NCBI RefSeq assembly: GCF_036347135.1
Contig: NZ_CP108938.1
Location: 1,612,001 to 1,676,000 of the forward strand
Source: Streptomyces sp. NBC_00775
Lineage (GTDB): Bacteria; Actinomycetota; Actinomycetes; Streptomycetales; Streptomycetaceae
Length of the DNA: 64,000 nucleotides
Direction of reading: 5' to 3'
The stretch's first letter is position 1. Each line of letters opens with the position of its first letter. The translations under genes were made by a program, and so were the position numbers. Under the pieces are notes generated by a model. It had not been told where the DNA came from. It made no database searches and worked only from the letters and a program-made list of their open reading frames with translations. Positions 1 through 8,727 of the stretch are shown one piece after another.

Positions 1-458
1 CCGAGCCAGCCGTTGGGTCCGCCGTAGAAGCGGTACAGCAGTTGGTGGGCGCGGATCTCCATGATGCTCGGGGTGCGCGGGAGCTTGCCGAGCAGCAGGT
101 CGTCGTGGTCACCGGGGCTGCGGGGGCGCGTCATGCAGACCACCTCGGTACCGCCCGAAGCGAGCCCGATCCAGGCGGTGTCGGGGCGCTTGGCCAGCGC
201 CTCCGCGATGGCCTCGGCGCTGTCGGGCGCGCAGCGCAGCCGCAGCATCCAGTGGTCCTGGCCGAGCCGTTGGGCGTCGCGGACGGCGACGACGCGAAGC
301 CCGCCCTCGGCGCACAGCCTGCGGAAGCGCCGCGCGATCGTCTGGTCGGAGACCCCGAGCACCTCCGCGATCCGGCTGAAGGACGCCCGGCCGTTCGCCT
401 CCAGCGCGGCCAGCAGCTGGAGATCCAGCTTGTCGAAGGTGTGGGATTCCATCTCCAT
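1..458 (-). CDS. Lrp/AsnC family transcriptional regulator (3' end outside window)
   Basis: The reverse strand reads in frame from an ATG at 458 to the window edge (152 codons, no stop). The N-terminus has the Lrp/AsnC layout: a 'DKLDLQLLAALEANGR' helix, then a winged helix-turn-helix ('FSRIAEVLGVSDQTIARR'), then a RAM-like alpha/beta domain with the 'DTAWIGLASGG' segment usual in Streptomyces Lrp proteins. Members bind DNA as oligomers and answer to amino acids or related ligands. It diverges from the MFS pump at 571 across about 110 bases, so local control of that pump is a reasonable inference. The C-terminal part of the protein lies beyond base 1. Confidence 0.88.
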   Translation of the reverse strand, partial: MEMESHTFDKLDLQLLAALEANGRASFSRIAEVLGVSDQTIARRFRRLCAEGGLRVVAVRDAQRLGQDHWMLRLRCAPDSAEAIAEALAKRPDTAWIGLASGGTEVVCMTRPRSPGDHDDLLLGKLPRTPSIMEIRAHQLLYRFYGGPNGWL

Positions 459-570
459 AGCGCCTGCCCTTGTCGGATTCCGTCGATCGGATGCCGGCAG
501 CCACCGCGATCATCCGGTGCGACCTCATCGTACGGAGGCATACGCATCCGTGACACAAGGAGTTGAGGAC

Positions 571-2058
571 ATGCGTACATGGGGGCCGCTCACGGCGGTG
601 TGCCTGGGGACGTTCATGCTGTTGCTGGACGTGACGATCGCCGTCGTCGCGTTGCCGGACATGGCACGGGCGCTGCACGCGTCGCTGAGTGATCTGCAGT
701 GGGTGATCGACGGGTACGCGCTCGCGCTCGCCGCACTGCTGCTGGGCATCGGGGCGGCGGCCGACATCCTCGGCAGGCGCCGGGTGCATGTGGCGGGCGT
801 CGTGCTGTTCGCGGTGGCGTCGCTGCTGTGCGGGCTCGCGTCGGGGCCCGGGATGCTGGTGGCCGCGCGGGGGCTGCAAGGTGTGGGCGCGGCGGCGATG
901 TTCGCGACGACGCTGCCTCTGCTGGGCTCGGTCTACCAGGGACGCCAGCGGTCGGCGGCGCTCGGGGTGTGGGGCGCGGTGAGCGGCGGTGCGGCGGCCG
1001 TCGGACCCGTGCTCGGCGGGCTGCTCACCGAAGGACCCGGCTGGCGGTGGATCTTCTTCGTGAACCTGCCGGTGAGCGTGGCGTCGGTGTGGCTGACGCT
1101 GAGGGTGGTGCCGGAGTCGCGCGGTCCGCGCGGGATGCGCGTCGACTGGGCGGGCACGGCGGCGTTCGCCTGCTTCGCGGGGGCGACGACGTATGGAGTG
1201 GTGAAGGCCGGGGCGGAGGGCTGGGGTTCGACGGTGCCGGCGGTGTCCTTCGCCGTGGCGGCGCTCGCGCTCGCCGCCTTCGTCGCCGTCGAGCGTCGGG
1301 CGGCGTATCCGCTGCTGGACCTGTCGCTGCTGCGCAAGCCGGCGTTCATCGGTGTGATGACGGGCGCGCTGGCCTTCAACGGGGTGGCGTTCGGAGTGCT
1401 GCCGTACGTCTCGATCTGGATGCAGACGGTGCTGGGCATGAGTCCGGTGCGCGGCGGCCTCACCCTGCTGCCGCTGACCGGCGCGTCGGTGGTGGTCGCG
1501 ATCCTCGCCGGGAAGCTGCTGCACGGGGTTCCGGCGCGGCTGACGATAGGCGGCGGGCTGCTGCTGATCGGCTCGGGCGCCCTGTGCCAGGCCGTACTGG
1601 ACGCGGGCGCGAGCTGGACGGTGCTGGTGCCGGGCCTGGTGCTGGTGGGGATCGGCACCGGGTTCGTCTCCCCCGCGATCGCGGGCGCCGCGCTCGCCGC
1701 GGTACCGCCGGAGCGGGCGGGCATGGCGGGCGGCGCGGTCAACACGGTCCGCCAGCTCGGGTACGCGCTCGGGGTGGCCGTCTTCGGCACGGTCCTGACC
1801 TCCCGTATGCAGGACACGCTGTCGCACGACGCGGCCCACACCCTGGCGGGCGGCGGCGCGGGCGCGCTGCGCGGAAACCTCTCCGAACACGCCCTGCGGG
1901 CCGCGTTCGCGTCGGGGCTGAACACGGCGACGCTGGCCGCGGGCGTGACGGGGATGATCGCCGGTGCGCTGGTGCTGACGCTGGTACGGACACCGCGGCC
2001 GGCGACGCCGAGCCCGGCGGCCGAGCCGGTCAAGGAGGCGGCCGGGCCCCGGAGTTGA
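571..2058 (+). CDS. MFS drug-efflux transporter, DHA2 (EmrB/QacA) type
   Basis: The 495-residue protein starts at ATG 571, with an AAGGAG ribosome site 8 bases upstream; an in-frame GTG at 550 is less well placed and overlaps that site. It opens with a membrane helix carrying the DHA2 motif 'LLDVTIAVVALPDM', then 'LQWVIDGYALALAALLL' and the 'GRRRVHVAG' loop, and has about 14 hydrophobic segments. The MFS antiporter motif appears as 'GAVSGGAAAVGPVLGGLL'. Such proteins export drugs or metabolites in exchange for protons at the cytoplasmic membrane. It is divergent from the Lrp-type gene, which may regulate it. The substrate cannot be told from sequence. Confidence 0.93.
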   Translation: MRTWGPLTAVCLGTFMLLLDVTIAVVALPDMARALHASLSDLQWVIDGYALALAALLLGIGAAADILGRRRVHVAGVVLFAVASLLCGLASGPGMLVAARGLQGVGAAAMFATTLPLLGSVYQGRQRSAALGVWGAVSGGAAAVGPVLGGLLTEGPGWRWIFFVNLPVSVASVWLTLRVVPESRGPRGMRVDWAGTAAFACFAGATTYGVVKAGAEGWGSTVPAVSFAVAALALAAFVAVERRAAYPLLDLSLLRKPAFIGVMTGALAFNGVAFGVLPYVSIWMQTVLGMSPVRGGLTLLPLTGASVVVAILAGKLLHGVPARLTIGGGLLLIGSGALCQAVLDAGASWTVLVPGLVLVGIGTGFVSPAIAGAALAAVPPERAGMAGGAVNTVRQLGYALGVAVFGTVLTSRMQDTLSHDAAHTLAGGGAGALRGNLSEHALRAAFASGLNTATLAAGVTGMIAGALVLTLVRTPRPATPSPAAEPVKEAAGPRS

Positions 2059-2089
2059 GCACCGGGCCAGGGGCGGCGGTGTCGCGGAA

Positions 2090-2105
2090 CCGGCCCTCGG
2101 GCCGG
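2090..2105. terminator. Weak GC-rich hairpin after the MFS gene
   Basis: CCGGCCC at 2090-2096 and GGGCCGG at 2099-2105 are complementary, about 32 bases after the MFS stop. The loop is very short and there is no T-run, so the terminator call is tentative. Confidence 0.3.
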
Positions 2106-2154
2106 GGACCGCGGTGCACCTGAAGCTGCGCTTCCGTCCCTGGCCCGCCGTCCG

Positions 2155-2362
2155 GTGGGTCCAGCAAGCCGGGGTCGGCAGAAGGGGGTCGCCGACGCCA
2201 AGACCGAGACGCACAGCACGAACAAGACCACGTCGGCGACGCCCGCGACGGCCCGGTCCGCGCGTCGAAGACGACCCGCAGTGCCTCGTCGCTCTGGAGA
2301 CAGGCCACCAGGCCCCGCCGGAAGAGGTCGTTCTCGTCCACCACCGCGACCCTGATGACCTC
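2155..2362 (-). pseudogene. Frameshifted remnant of a response-regulator receiver domain
   Basis: On the minus strand one frame reads 'VIRVAVVDENDLFRRGLVA' then 'LQSDEALRVVFDARTG', which looks like the first half of a NarL-type receiver domain (acidic patch, then strand and helix 1-2). After that the frame loses similarity, while the neighbouring frame continues with 'AVAGVADVVLFVLCVSV', resembling the strand that normally ends in the phospho-acceptor Asp. The join is near 2260. No DNA-binding domain and no intact frame follow. The rest of the 675-base interval 2059-2733 holds no other gene that I can support. The alternative is chance similarity in GC-rich DNA. Confidence 0.4.
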
Positions 2363-2733
2363 GCGGCGTCCACCCCCGGGCACCTCGTGCGCCGCGCCCA
2401 CGCGACCACCCCCGCGTCGGGCCGCCCGATTCACGTCAATTATTCGTACGCCGTCTGCCCACTCCCGGGCCAGCCCCAGTGGTAAATGTACGTTCCATGT
2501 ACCGGCGCCACGCGCGCTTCGCGGCGTAACCGCGTCGTACAGATTCCGTGGAGATTACGGGCCCGAAACTTACGGAACCGTAAGAGATTCTGTCCGGCCC
2601 TTCCCCTTGTGCGGGCATTTCCTCGACTGACCAGTGCGGATGGCGTGAGCCTCCCCACTCCGACCCCCCTCCCGCCCGGCGGCCCGGTGGGGTAGCTTTC
2701 ACGGCGCTGTGCGGAGCGCCACAAGGAGCGGGA

Positions 2734-4560
2734 TTGCGCGAGTTCACCAACCCTCCGTTGGCGTCGGCGCCGCCGGTGGGCGGCTTGGCCGACGTCGTCT
2801 TCGACCATGCCCAGGAGGACCCGCTGCGCATCGCCCTCGGCCGCAAGGACGAACAGGACCAGTGGCGCGACGTGACGTCCGCCGAGTTCCGCGACGAGGT
2901 GCTCGCACTCGCCAAGGGTCTGCTCGCCCAGGGGATCCGGTTCGGGGACCGGGTCGCGATCATGTGCCGTACGCGCTACGAGTGGACACTCTTCGACTTC
3001 GCGCTGTGGACGATCGGCGCCCAGGTCGTCCCCGTGTACCCGACCTCCTCCGCCGAACAGGTCTTCTGGATGCTGCACGACGCCCAGGTGTCGGCGGTGA
3101 TGGTGGAGCACGAGGACCACGCGATGACGATCGCCACGGTCGTCGAGCGGCTGCCGCAGCTGCACAAGCTGTGGCAGCTCGACGTGGGCGCCGTCCAGGA
3201 GCTGTACGAGGCGGGCGCGCACATCGACGACGAGGTGGTCCACCGGCACCGGCGCGCGGTCACGCCCGAGTCGACCGCGACGATCATCTACACCTCCGGC
3301 ACCACCGGGCGCCCCAAGGGCTGTGTCATCTCGCACGCCAACTTCATGTTCGAGGCGGACACCGTCATCGCCCGCTGGGAGCCCGTCTTCCACTCCAAGC
3401 GGGGCGACGAGGCGGCCACGCTGCTGTTCCTGCCGCTCGCCCACGTCTTCGGGCGGATGGTGCAGGTCGCGGCGATCCGCGGGAAGGTCAAGTTCGGGCA
3501 CCAGCCGCAGCTGAACGCGGCCGCCCTGCTGCCGGACCTGGCCGCCTTCCAGCCGACGTTCTTCCTGGCGGTGCCGTACATCTTCGAGAAGGTCTTCAAC
3601 GCGGCCCGCCGCAAGGCCGAGAAGGAGGGCAGGTCGGGCCCCTTCGAGAAGGCCGTCGAGGTCGCCGTGCGCTACGCGGACGCGGTCGAGGAGAAGGCCT
3701 GGGGCATCGGGCCCGGCCCCTCGGCGAGCCTGCGCATGCAGCACCAGCTCTTCGACAAGCTCGTCTACTCCAAGGTGCGCGCCGCGATGGGCGGCCGGGT
3801 CAAGCACGCGATGTCGGGCGGCTCGGCGATGGACCGGCGGCTCGGGCTGTTCTTCGCGGGCGCGGGCGTCTTCATCTACGAGGGGTACGGGCTCACCGAG
3901 TCCACGGCGGCCGCGACCGCCAATCCGCCCGAGCGCACCCGGTTCGGCTCCGTCGGCCAGGCGATCCCGGGCACCACGGTGCACATCGCGGACGACGGGG
4001 AGATCTGGCTGCGCGGCGAGAACGTCTTCCAGGGGTACCTCAACAACCAGAAGGCGACCGACGCGACCCTGCACGACGGCTGGCTCGCCACGGGCGACCT
4101 GGGCTCCCTCGACGAAGACGGTTATCTCACCATCACCGGGCGCAAGAAGGAGATCCTGGTGACCTCCGGCGGCAAGAGCGTCTCGCCGGGGATCCTGGAG
4201 GAGCGGGTGCGCGACCATCCGCTGGTCGCCCAGTGCATCGTGGTCGGCAACGACCGGCCGTACATCGCGGCGCTCGTCACCCTCGACTCCGAGGCCGTCG
4301 AGCACTGGCTCCAGATGCGCGGCAAGCCGCAGCTGTCCCCCGTCGATCTGGTGCGTGACACCGATCTGGAGACCGAGGTGCGGCGGGCGGTGGTGGCCGC
4401 GAACACGCTGGTCTCGCAGGCCGAGTCGATCCGTACGTTCCGGATACTGGCCCACCAGTTCACCGAGGAACACGGGCTGCTGACGCCTTCGCTGAAGCTG
4501 AAGCGGAAGGCGATCGAGAAGGCGTACTCGGCGGAGGTCGAGGCGCTGTACCGGGCGTGA
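2734..4560 (+). CDS. Long-chain acyl-CoA synthetase (AMP-forming, FadD15-like)
   Basis: 608 residues from a TTG start at 2734 with AAGGAG five bases upstream; no ATG or GTG fits better. It is a full-length ANL-superfamily adenylating enzyme: the P-loop-like motif 'TIIYTSGTTGRPKG' lies near residues 183-197, 'YEGYGLTES' near 380, the 'GWLATGDLG' motif near 450 and the 'GRKKEILVTSGGKSVSP' motif that carries the hinge near 470. The family activates fatty acids through acyl-AMP to acyl-CoA in the cytoplasm. The long insert after residue 280 and the length match FadD15/AMP-binding long-chain ligases. It sits 110 bases before the ABC importer operon in the same direction. Confidence 0.92.
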   Translation: MREFTNPPLASAPPVGGLADVVFDHAQEDPLRIALGRKDEQDQWRDVTSAEFRDEVLALAKGLLAQGIRFGDRVAIMCRTRYEWTLFDFALWTIGAQVVPVYPTSSAEQVFWMLHDAQVSAVMVEHEDHAMTIATVVERLPQLHKLWQLDVGAVQELYEAGAHIDDEVVHRHRRAVTPESTATIIYTSGTTGRPKGCVISHANFMFEADTVIARWEPVFHSKRGDEAATLLFLPLAHVFGRMVQVAAIRGKVKFGHQPQLNAAALLPDLAAFQPTFFLAVPYIFEKVFNAARRKAEKEGRSGPFEKAVEVAVRYADAVEEKAWGIGPGPSASLRMQHQLFDKLVYSKVRAAMGGRVKHAMSGGSAMDRRLGLFFAGAGVFIYEGYGLTESTAAATANPPERTRFGSVGQAIPGTTVHIADDGEIWLRGENVFQGYLNNQKATDATLHDGWLATGDLGSLDEDGYLTITGRKKEILVTSGGKSVSPGILEERVRDHPLVAQCIVVGNDRPYIAALVTLDSEAVEHWLQMRGKPQLSPVDLVRDTDLETEVRRAVVAANTLVSQAESIRTFRILAHQFTEEHGLLTPSLKLKRKAIEKAYSAEVEALYRA

Positions 4561-4577
4561 GCCGTATCCGGCGGCTC

Positions 4578-4629
4578 ATCTGACGACTCATCACTTACCG
4601 ATGCGTCAGATATTGACGGGTCGTCAGAT
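4578..4629 (+). promoter_or_regulatory. Operator-like array of TGACG/CGTCA repeats before the ABC importer
   Basis: ATCTGACG at 4578-4585 is the exact reverse complement of CGTCAGAT at 4604-4611, and the latter recurs at 4622-4629, exactly 18 bases later. A small palindrome, TGACG-GGT-CGTCA, spans 4614-4626. The array lies in the only gap between the acyl-CoA synthetase and the importer operon, 42-93 bases before the GTG at 4671, where a repressor or activator would bind. The binding protein is unknown. Confidence 0.55.
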
Positions 4630-4670
4630 TCAACCGAGACTTTCGGTCACCCGACTGAGGGGGGACCGAC

Positions 4671-5927
4671 GTGTCGCGCCCGATTCGCACCATGACCGCC
4701 GCCGTGGCCGCGCTGCTGCTCGCCACCACCGCCTGCAACTCGGCTTCCGGCGGCGGCAGTTCGGACAAGGCGGGAAGCTCCGTACGCGGGGTGACCGACG
4801 ACTCCATCAAGGTCGGCGGGATCGTCTCGATGACGACCGCCACCGGGTACTCGAAAAAGGACACCGACCTCGGCGCGAAGGCCCGCTTCGACCGGGCGAA
4901 CGCGGAGGGTGGGGTCAACGGCCGCAAGATCGACTACCTCGGCGCCGAGGACGACGGCCAGGATCCGGCCAAGAACCTCGCGGCGGCACGCAAACTCGTT
5001 CAGCAGGACAAGGTGTTCGCGATCGCGCCGATGAGTTCGACGACCTTCTCGGGCTCGGACTTCCTCCAGCAGCAGAAGGTGCCGACCTTCGGCTGGGGCA
5101 CCCTGCCCTCCTTCTGCGGGCCCACCTACATCTACGGCTTCGGCGGGTGCATGGTGCCGATGCCCGGCGGCACCATCTCGCAGACCTGGCCGGAAGGGCT
5201 CAAGCAGGTGACGGGCGGCTCGCAGGGAAGGTCCGTGGCGATCCTGGCCAACGACAGCGACGCCGGCACCTTCGCCATCCGCACCTACAAGCAGAGCTTC
5301 GCCTCGGCGGGCTACACGGTGACGTTCGCGAAGTCCTCCGTCCCCGCGGGCACCGTACCGAGCGACTGGTCGGCGTACACGAAGGAGATCCTGCGCAGCA
5401 ACGGCGGCAAGGCCCCCGACGCCGTGGTCTCCGTGATGCAGACCCCGTACAACATCGGCCTGTTCACCGCGCTCAAGCGCGCCGGGTACGACGGTGTGCT
5501 CACCGATCCCACCGACTACGACCCCTCGCTGCTCGCCAAGAGCGCGACGAAGCAGGCGCTCGACGGGGTGCACATCCTGCTGTCGTTCCAGCCGTTCGAG
5601 CAGGACAGCGCGGCGATGCGGCAGTTCAAGGAGGACATCAAGAAGGCGGCCGGGAAGGATGTCCCGCTCAATATGCACATGATGACCGGGTACATGTCCG
5701 CCGACCTCTTCCTCGCCATCGCCGAGAAGGCGGGCAAGGACCTGACGGTGGCGTCCTTCCAGAAGGCGGCGGGAGCGTTCTCCGACACGGGCACGATGGT
5801 CGGCGACCGCGCCGAGCCCAAGGGGCAGAAGCAGTCGTTCGGCTGCGGGGCGCTCGTCCAGCTCAAGGGCGGAAAGTACGTCGTGTCGGCGCCCTTCACG
5901 TGCTACCCGCCCATTCCCTTCAAGTAG
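4671..5927 (+). CDS. ABC importer substrate-binding lipoprotein, branched-chain amino-acid (LivJ/HAAT) type
   Basis: 418 residues from a GTG start. The N-terminus is a lipoprotein signal: basic 'MSRPIRTM', hydrophobic core, lipobox 'LATTAC' with Cys near residue 24, then a Ser/Gly linker. The mature part has the type I periplasmic-binding fold of the LivJ family: 'IKVGGIVSMTTATGYSKK', 'GGVNGRKIDYLGAEDDGQDPAKNLAAARKLV' split over residues 75-105, and a Cys pair around 'PSFCGPTYIYGFGGC'. It should bind ligand outside the membrane and deliver it to the fused permease encoded next. Branched-chain amino acids are the family default, but amides, urea and aromatic acids are also handled by this family. 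Confidence 0.9.
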   Translation: MSRPIRTMTAAVAALLLATTACNSASGGGSSDKAGSSVRGVTDDSIKVGGIVSMTTATGYSKKDTDLGAKARFDRANAEGGVNGRKIDYLGAEDDGQDPAKNLAAARKLVQQDKVFAIAPMSSTTFSGSDFLQQQKVPTFGWGTLPSFCGPTYIYGFGGCMVPMPGGTISQTWPEGLKQVTGGSQGRSVAILANDSDAGTFAIRTYKQSFASAGYTVTFAKSSVPAGTVPSDWSAYTKEILRSNGGKAPDAVVSVMQTPYNIGLFTALKRAGYDGVLTDPTDYDPSLLAKSATKQALDGVHILLSFQPFEQDSAAMRQFKEDIKKAAGKDVPLNMHMMTGYMSADLFLAIAEKAGKDLTVASFQKAAGAFSDTGTMVGDRAEPKGQKQSFGCGALVQLKGGKYVVSAPFTCYPPIPFK

Positions 5928-5949
5928 CCGTACAGGGAAGGGGGTTGGG

Positions 5950-8727
5950 ATGTCGGACCTGCTGGGGTTCGTGCTGAGCGGACTGGTGTCGGGCGCGCTG
6001 TACGCCCTGCTGGCGACCGGGCTCGTGCTGTCGTACTCGGCCTCGGGACTGTTCAACTTCGCGCACGGCGCCACCGCTTACCTGTGCGCGCTCGCCTTCT
6101 ACGAGCTGCACTCGGGCCTCGGCTGGCCCGCCGTGCCGACGGCCGTGCTGCTGGTGTGCGTGATGGCGCCCGCGCTGGGCTGGGGCCTGGACCGGCTGAT
6201 GTTCCGCAAACTGGCGCGGGTCGGCGAGACGGCCCAGATCGTCGCCACCATAGGGTTGTTGGTGGCGCTGCCCGCGCTGGGGCTGTGGATCGTGGAGCTC
6301 CTTGAGGACGCGGGGGTGTCCGTCAAACCCGCCGAGAACCAGTTCGGGCTTCCGGGGGTCGGGCCGAGCCCCGCGAAGTCGTGGCAGCTGATGGACGGAG
6401 TCGGCGTCGACTCCGACCAGTTGATCACGTGGGTCGCGACCGCCGTGGTCGCCGTCGGTCTGTGGATCCTGATGCGGCACACCCCGCTGGGCCTCAGACT
6501 CCGGGCCTCGGTGGACAATCGCTCCCTCGTGGAGCTGCGCGGGATGAGCGCGGACCGGCTGTCGTCGATCGCGTGGATGCTGTCATCGGCGCTCGCCGGT
6601 CTCGCGGGCGTCCTCGCCACCCCTCTTCTCGGCCTGTCCGCCCATGACTTCACCCTCTTCCTCTTCGTCTCGGCGACGGCCGCGGTCCTCGGCCGCTTCG
6701 CCTCCGTACCGCTCGCCTTCGCGGGCGGCCTCGGGCTCGGGGTGCTGCAGAACCTGGTCGCCGGGTACGCGACGTTCGCCGAGCGGATCACCGGTTTCCG
6801 TACGGCCGTTCCGTTCCTGATCCTCTTCGCCGGGCTGCTGGTGCTGACCCGACGGCAGCGGACGGCGGGCACGGCGGCCACGGACGCGCCGCCGGTGGAC
6901 TATCTGGCGGGACGGTCGTGGGTACGGCGCTGGGGCCCCTGGTCGGCGGCCGGGCTGCTGCTCGCCCTCGCGTTCTACACGGTCACGACCCCCTTCTGGA
7001 GCGGCCTCCTCGCCCAAGGGCTCGCCCTCTCCCTGGTGTTCGTCTCGTTCACCGTGGTGACGGGGCTCGGCGCGATGGTGTCCCTGGCGCAGGCCACGTT
7101 CGTGACGGGCGCGGCGCTGGTGGCCGGACTGCTGATGAGCCATGGCTGGCCGTTCGTGGCGGCCGCCGCGGTGGGGACGTGCGCGGCGGCGGTGCTGGGC
7201 GCCCTGGTGGCGCTTCCCGCGCTGCGGATCGGCGGGCGCTCACTGGCCCTGGCGACCCTCGCGCTGGCCTTCCTCGCGGACCAAGTCCTGTTCCAGATGG
7301 GCTGGTTGAGGAACGGGGACACCGGCTGGGCGATCCCTCGTCCGGTCTTCGGACCGGTGGACCTGAGCGACGACCGCGCGATGGGCGTGGCGATGATCGT
7401 GCTCGTCGCGCTGGCCGTGGCGGCGCTCAGCGCGCTGCGCGACTCGCCGTCCGGGCGCGCGATGCTCGCGGTCCGCTCGGCTCCGGCGGCGGCGATGGCG
7501 TCCGGCGTGTCGGTGATCCGCACCCAGCTCATGCTGTTCACGCTGTCGGCCGGGCTCGCGGGCTTCGGCGGCGTGATGTACGCGTCGTACAGCACCCGCA
7601 TCACCGCGACCGACTTCACCGCGATGACGGGGCTGATCTGGCTCGCGGTCGTGGTGGCGGCCGGGGTGCGCCGCCCCCAGTTCGCGGTGGTCGCGGGGCT
7701 CGTCTACGCCGTCGTACCGCATCTGCTGTCGGACTACGTCACCGAGTCCGTCCATCTGCCGGTGCTCCTGTTCGGCCTGGCGGGGCTGGCGCTGGCCAAT
7801 GACCCGGACGGGTACGCGGCGGCCGTGTCCACCCGGCTGCACCGCAGGCGCGCGACGACCACACCCCGTACGCCCTCCGAGGCGCCTTCGGCGTCGTCCC
7901 CCGAAGTGGCCCTCGAACTCCGCGCCGTGCACGCCGGATACGACGGCGCCCCCGTGCTCCACGGCGTCGACCTCGCCGTCCGCCCCGGCGAGATCCTCGC
8001 CCTCCTCGGCCCGAACGGCGCCGGAAAGTCCACCGCGTGCCGTGTCGCCGCCGGGCTGCTGACCCCGCTCACCGGCCAGGTGTACGTCGCCGGGCGCGAC
8101 GCCACGCGCGAGCGGGCCGTCGGGCGGTCCCGGGCGGGGATCGTCCTGGCGCCCGAAGGACGCGGGATCTTCCCGTCCCTCACCATCGAGGAGAACCTCG
8201 CCCTGCATCTGCGCGCCAAGGACGAACGCGACGCCGTGTACGCCCGCTTTCCCGGCCTCGCGGCACGCCGTGGCGTCCTCGCCGGCTCGCTGTCCGGTGG
8301 CGAGCAGCAGATGCTCGCGCTCGCGCCGCTCCTCCAGCGCCCGCCGAAGGTACTGATCGCGGACGAGCCCTCCCTCGGCCTCGCCCCGCGCGTGGTCGAG
8401 GAGGTGTTCCGGCTGCTGACCGAACTGAAGCGGGCGGGCACCGCACTGCTGCTGGTCGAGGAGAAGGCCACCGAGGTCCTCGGGATCGCCTCCAGGGTCG
8501 CGTATCTCACCCAGGGGCGGGTGACGTGGTGCGGCCCGCGCGAGGAGGTGGAGGCGGACCGGCTGGCGGAGGCCTACCTGGGGATCGCGGCCGGGAGCGC
8601 ATCAGGAGCGCCCGAAGGCTCCGGCGGTCCCGGAGGTCCCGGAGGTCCTGGACAACCAGGCCGCCCCGGCCCACAGGCCCGCCCCGGACAACAAGGCCGC
8701 TGGCCCGGAGGGATGGTGCGGCCATGA
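5950..8727 (+). CDS. Fused LivH-LivM-LivF: two permease domains plus ATPase in one chain
   Basis: 925 residues. Residues 1 to about 300 are a LivH permease ('SGALYALLATGLVLSYSASG', 'FNFAHGA'). Residues 330-620 are a LivM permease ('FVSFTVVTGLGAMVSLAQA', 'ALRIGGRSLALATLALAFL'). Residues 650-880 are a LivF-type ATPase with Walker A at 687-695 (GPNGAGKST), signature LSGGEQQ at 781-787 and Walker B 'VLIADEPSLGL' around 801. The last 40 residues are a Gly-Pro-rich, collagen-like tail. In most bacteria these are three genes. The start is ATG 5950, 22 bases after the binding-protein stop; the end overlaps the next gene by ATGA. No frame break is visible, so the fusion looks real. Confidence 0.93.
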   Translation: MSDLLGFVLSGLVSGALYALLATGLVLSYSASGLFNFAHGATAYLCALAFYELHSGLGWPAVPTAVLLVCVMAPALGWGLDRLMFRKLARVGETAQIVATIGLLVALPALGLWIVELLEDAGVSVKPAENQFGLPGVGPSPAKSWQLMDGVGVDSDQLITWVATAVVAVGLWILMRHTPLGLRLRASVDNRSLVELRGMSADRLSSIAWMLSSALAGLAGVLATPLLGLSAHDFTLFLFVSATAAVLGRFASVPLAFAGGLGLGVLQNLVAGYATFAERITGFRTAVPFLILFAGLLVLTRRQRTAGTAATDAPPVDYLAGRSWVRRWGPWSAAGLLLALAFYTVTTPFWSGLLAQGLALSLVFVSFTVVTGLGAMVSLAQATFVTGAALVAGLLMSHGWPFVAAAAVGTCAAAVLGALVALPALRIGGRSLALATLALAFLADQVLFQMGWLRNGDTGWAIPRPVFGPVDLSDDRAMGVAMIVLVALAVAALSALRDSPSGRAMLAVRSAPAAAMASGVSVIRTQLMLFTLSAGLAGFGGVMYASYSTRITATDFTAMTGLIWLAVVVAAGVRRPQFAVVAGLVYAVVPHLLSDYVTESVHLPVLLFGLAGLALANDPDGYAAAVSTRLHRRRATTTPRTPSEAPSASSPEVALELRAVHAGYDGAPVLHGVDLAVRPGEILALLGPNGAGKSTACRVAAGLLTPLTGQVYVAGRDATRERAVGRSRAGIVLAPEGRGIFPSLTIEENLALHLRAKDERDAVYARFPGLAARRGVLAGSLSGGEQQMLALAPLLQRPPKVLIADEPSLGLAPRVVEEVFRLLTELKRAGTALLLVEEKATEVLGIASRVAYLTQGRVTWCGPREEVEADRLAEAYLGIAAGSASGAPEGSGGPGGPGGPGQPGRPGPQARPGQQGRWPGGMVRP

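Noticed and set aside
109..2409. Minus-strand open frame of 766 codons over the MFS pump
   Set aside because: The translation is Arg/His-rich with no domain, while the plus strand encodes a complete DHA2 transporter.
8600..8727. Possible separate collagen-like gene at the end of the fused transporter
   Set aside because: The Gly-Pro stretch is in frame with the LivF domain, has no own start signal, and ends in the ATGA overlap with the next gene.
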